64,000 nt of DNA from Cytophagales bacterium (GTDB lineage Bacteria; Bacteroidota; Bacteroidia; Cytophagales; Thermoflexibacteraceae), in NCBI GenBank assembly GCA_013299115.1, contig JAAFKA010000005.1:62001-126000 (forward strand). Reading direction: 5' to 3'. The notes beneath the pieces were generated by a model that did not search any database, had not been told where the DNA came from, and was given only the letters and a program-made list of their open reading frames with translations. Positions 62,529 to 64,000 of the stretch are shown one piece after another. A program made the translations under genes and the position numbers. Position 1 is the first letter of the stretch; every line of letters starts with the position of its first letter.

Positions 62529-64000
62529 TCACTTCCCTGTTTTTATCAACTTCCAAAGCTCTTGTGTTTGTTCAATCCAATCCTTTTCGTTAGCAGCCCG
62601 AATTTTGGGCGGAATACCTAATCTCTCGTACTGAAATCTTTGTAAAGTTCGTTGCGTGGCTGTTTGCAAAACAAACTTTGAAGGAGTGTCGACAGTCATC
62701 ACATTGCCAAAAGCAATGTAGCCACCCGAATTTTCGCCAAAGGTAAGCACCTTGCTACTATGCAAACCGTCGAGTATCAACCCTTCGGCTGCACTTGCAC
62801 TGTTGCGGTTATACATCAGGATAACTTTTCTTGGCAAATCGTAAACTTTGTTTTGTTTATACCTTTTCATATTGATAAACAGCCGTCCAATGGTGGGAAT
62901 GGAGGAATTGGTAGCTGAAATAAAACTACCCACAGGTGCTTTTTTCATTGCCTTGATTCTTTTTTTGAGAAAAGCAGCCTTTTGCCAACCATAAGCCTTG
63001 CGGTCTTTTTGCACCCTTGCCAAATATTCTTCGTATCTTTTGATAGTTTCAGGCGTGCAATAGACATCGGTTGTGTCGTAGGCAAAAGGTTTGGTATAAA
63101 AATATTTTGCCAATTTTTTCCAGCAATTATCACTTCCACCGCCATTATCTCTGATGTCAATCAATAAATTTGGTTTGGTAGCAATGATGGGCAATATTTT
63201 TTTGTAAGCCGAATCAAATTTGCTTTGCAAAGCACCATTAAAAGTTTTGATATGCAAATAAGTTGTGCTGTCGTTTAAGACCTTAAATTGCAGCCAATCT
63301 CCTGCGGGGGCAGTCCTGAAACTGACTTTTTGCGTAGCCTTGTCAAATTTGGGATAGATTTTGGTAAGTCCCGAAAATATATCAAAAACAGGGTTTTCAG
63401 CCTCCACTTTTTTGATATTAATGCTGTGGTTTCGCAAATACAGCGTAGTTTGGAAGTTATTGGGAGCTAAGTTTTTTATCTCCAATTTTACTTGTCCTTT
63501 TTCCCACAAAGAAGTTGTACTTTTGATTATCACACCATAATAATCTCGCCAGGCTTTGGGGTTTCGCAAAACAGCCACTTGGTAGGTTTCGTTTTCATAC
63601 ACTCCCTCGATGGCATCTTGGCTTTGGGCTAAGGTATTCCAGATGGCAGCCGAATCAAAAACTATCCGTTCTCTGTTCGCAAAAACAGGACTTGCCTTAA
63701 ATTTTTTGACAGCCTCTGTGGATTTTTCATCTACATTTTCGCCTCCACCTGTCCAAATCATGAGGTGATTGTCCCTAAAAAATTGTAAATATTCTTGCAA
63801 CAGCAGCAAACAACTTACCTGATTTTGGGCTTCTTTGACTATTTTTTCGGCTACCAAAACCTTGTGTGCCTCATACTGCTGGCGGTTTTCATTGGTAACA
63901 TTGTAGCTAAACCCAGAATAGTGATTTTCTACATAGTTGCTCACAAAGGCAAAATCTTTTTTGCAATCACAGGTTTCTTGCGTTTGGTCTTGCGTTGGGA
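62529..64000 (-). CDS. S41-family (C-terminal processing-like) protease, 5' end outside the window
   Basis: The frame is open to the window edge (PTQDQTQETCDCKKDFAF precedes the GTG at 63944), so the gene is 5'-partial. About 490 residues are visible. An N-terminal helical domain (YVENHYSGFSYNVTNEN) is followed by the S41 core: DIRDNGGGSDNCW and the catalytic region MYNRNSASAAEGLILDG, with the nucleophilic Ser. A Lys is expected later in the core; KVLTFGENSGGY fits the usual position. Such proteases are periplasmic or secreted. An N-terminal Cys-rich CDC segment could be a lipobox-proximal region, not confirmable here. Confidence 0.88.
   Translation of the reverse strand, partial: PTQDQTQETCDCKKDFAFVSNYVENHYSGFSYNVTNENRQQYEAHKVLVAEKIVKEAQNQVSCLLLLQEYLQFFRDNHLMIWTGGGENVDEKSTEAVKKFKASPVFANRERIVFDSAAIWNTLAQSQDAIEGVYENETYQVAVLRNPKAWRDYYGVIIKSTTSLWEKGQVKLEIKNLAPNNFQTTLYLRNHSINIKKVEAENPVFDIFSGLTKIYPKFDKATQKVSFRTAPAGDWLQFKVLNDSTTYLHIKTFNGALQSKFDSAYKKILPIIATKPNLLIDIRDNGGGSDNCWKKLAKYFYTKPFAYDTTDVYCTPETIKRYEEYLARVQKDRKAYGWQKAAFLKKRIKAMKKAPVGSFISATNSSIPTIGRLFINMKRYKQNKVYDLPRKVILMYNRNSASAAEGLILDGLHSSKVLTFGENSGGYIAFGNVMTVDTPSKFVLQTATQRTLQRFQYERLGIPPKIRAANEKDWIEQTQELWKLIKTGK

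Overview
The window looks like chromosome of a gliding or surface-active member of the Bacteroidota, probably of the Cytophagales type; the order is an inference. Four things point there. The DNA is AT-rich, with TAnnTTTG -7 promoter boxes. Type IX secretion (T9SS) markers are present: a type B gliding-motility C-terminal domain, a type A sorting domain and a PorP/SprF protein. Several families are Bacteroidota-typical: DUF4249 lipoprotein, MG2-plus-TonB-plug protein, BACON domains, the PadR/PspC/GIN operon and YadA-head-like 'GNVGIGT...' adhesins. Shine-Dalgarno sequences are mostly absent. I see no rRNA, tRNA, CRISPR array, integrase or transposase.

Layout. 1-11.8 kb: WG-repeat protein (cut by the window edge), purU, two outer-membrane/TonB-related proteins, a dipeptidyl-peptidase IV, class II HMG-CoA reductase with a small partner, a DUF4249 lipoprotein and a histidine phosphatase. 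12-24.5 kb: housekeeping and envelope genes: a GAF/PAS sensor without an output domain, HtrA protease, SDR, dTDP-glucose dehydratase, O-antigen-type ABC permease, ECF sigma factor coupled to a methyltransferase, L,D-transpeptidase, meaB and mannose-1-phosphate guanylyltransferase. 24.6-38.4 kb: a T9SS surface region with an OmpA fragment, PorP/SprF, a solitary PD-(D/E)XK-like gene, a 1757-aa type B adhesin and a 2092-aa cell-wall amidase with a type A sorting signal. 38.4-42.5 kb: repeat arrays and a two-component system. 42.7-53.7 kb: three tandem collagen-like-in-name-only 'head-repeat' adhesin genes, each divergent from a gene or gene fragment of one nuclease-like family, including a 3,077-bp tandem duplication. 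54-64 kb: odhB, an outer-membrane barrel, a decayed class IV aminotransferase, a prohibitin-like lipoprotein, the padR/pspC operon, a beta-lactamase-like hydrolase and an S41 protease (cut by the window edge).

The most notable structure is not in the genes. Intergenic DNA carries at least two families of short palindromes that keep a fixed core while the stem sequence changes in a compensated way: a GTAG...CTTTAG family, and a family with a TGAG/CTCA loop that occurs as inverted doublets and as an 80-bp tandem array. They resemble REP/REPIN elements, but no RAYT transposase is visible here. A second point concerns sequence quality. The first head-repeat adhesin is split by an exact 127-bp tandem duplication at the boundary of the 3-kb repeat. 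Removing one copy restores the frame, which is what an untrimmed k=127 assembly overlap would produce.

Functional links: rmlB, manC and the Wzm-like permease suggest surface polysaccharide synthesis; the L,D-transpeptidase, the secreted amidase and HtrA act on the envelope; PorP/SprF and the two giant proteins belong to T9SS surface display; the histidine kinase/response regulator pair lies between the two surface regions.
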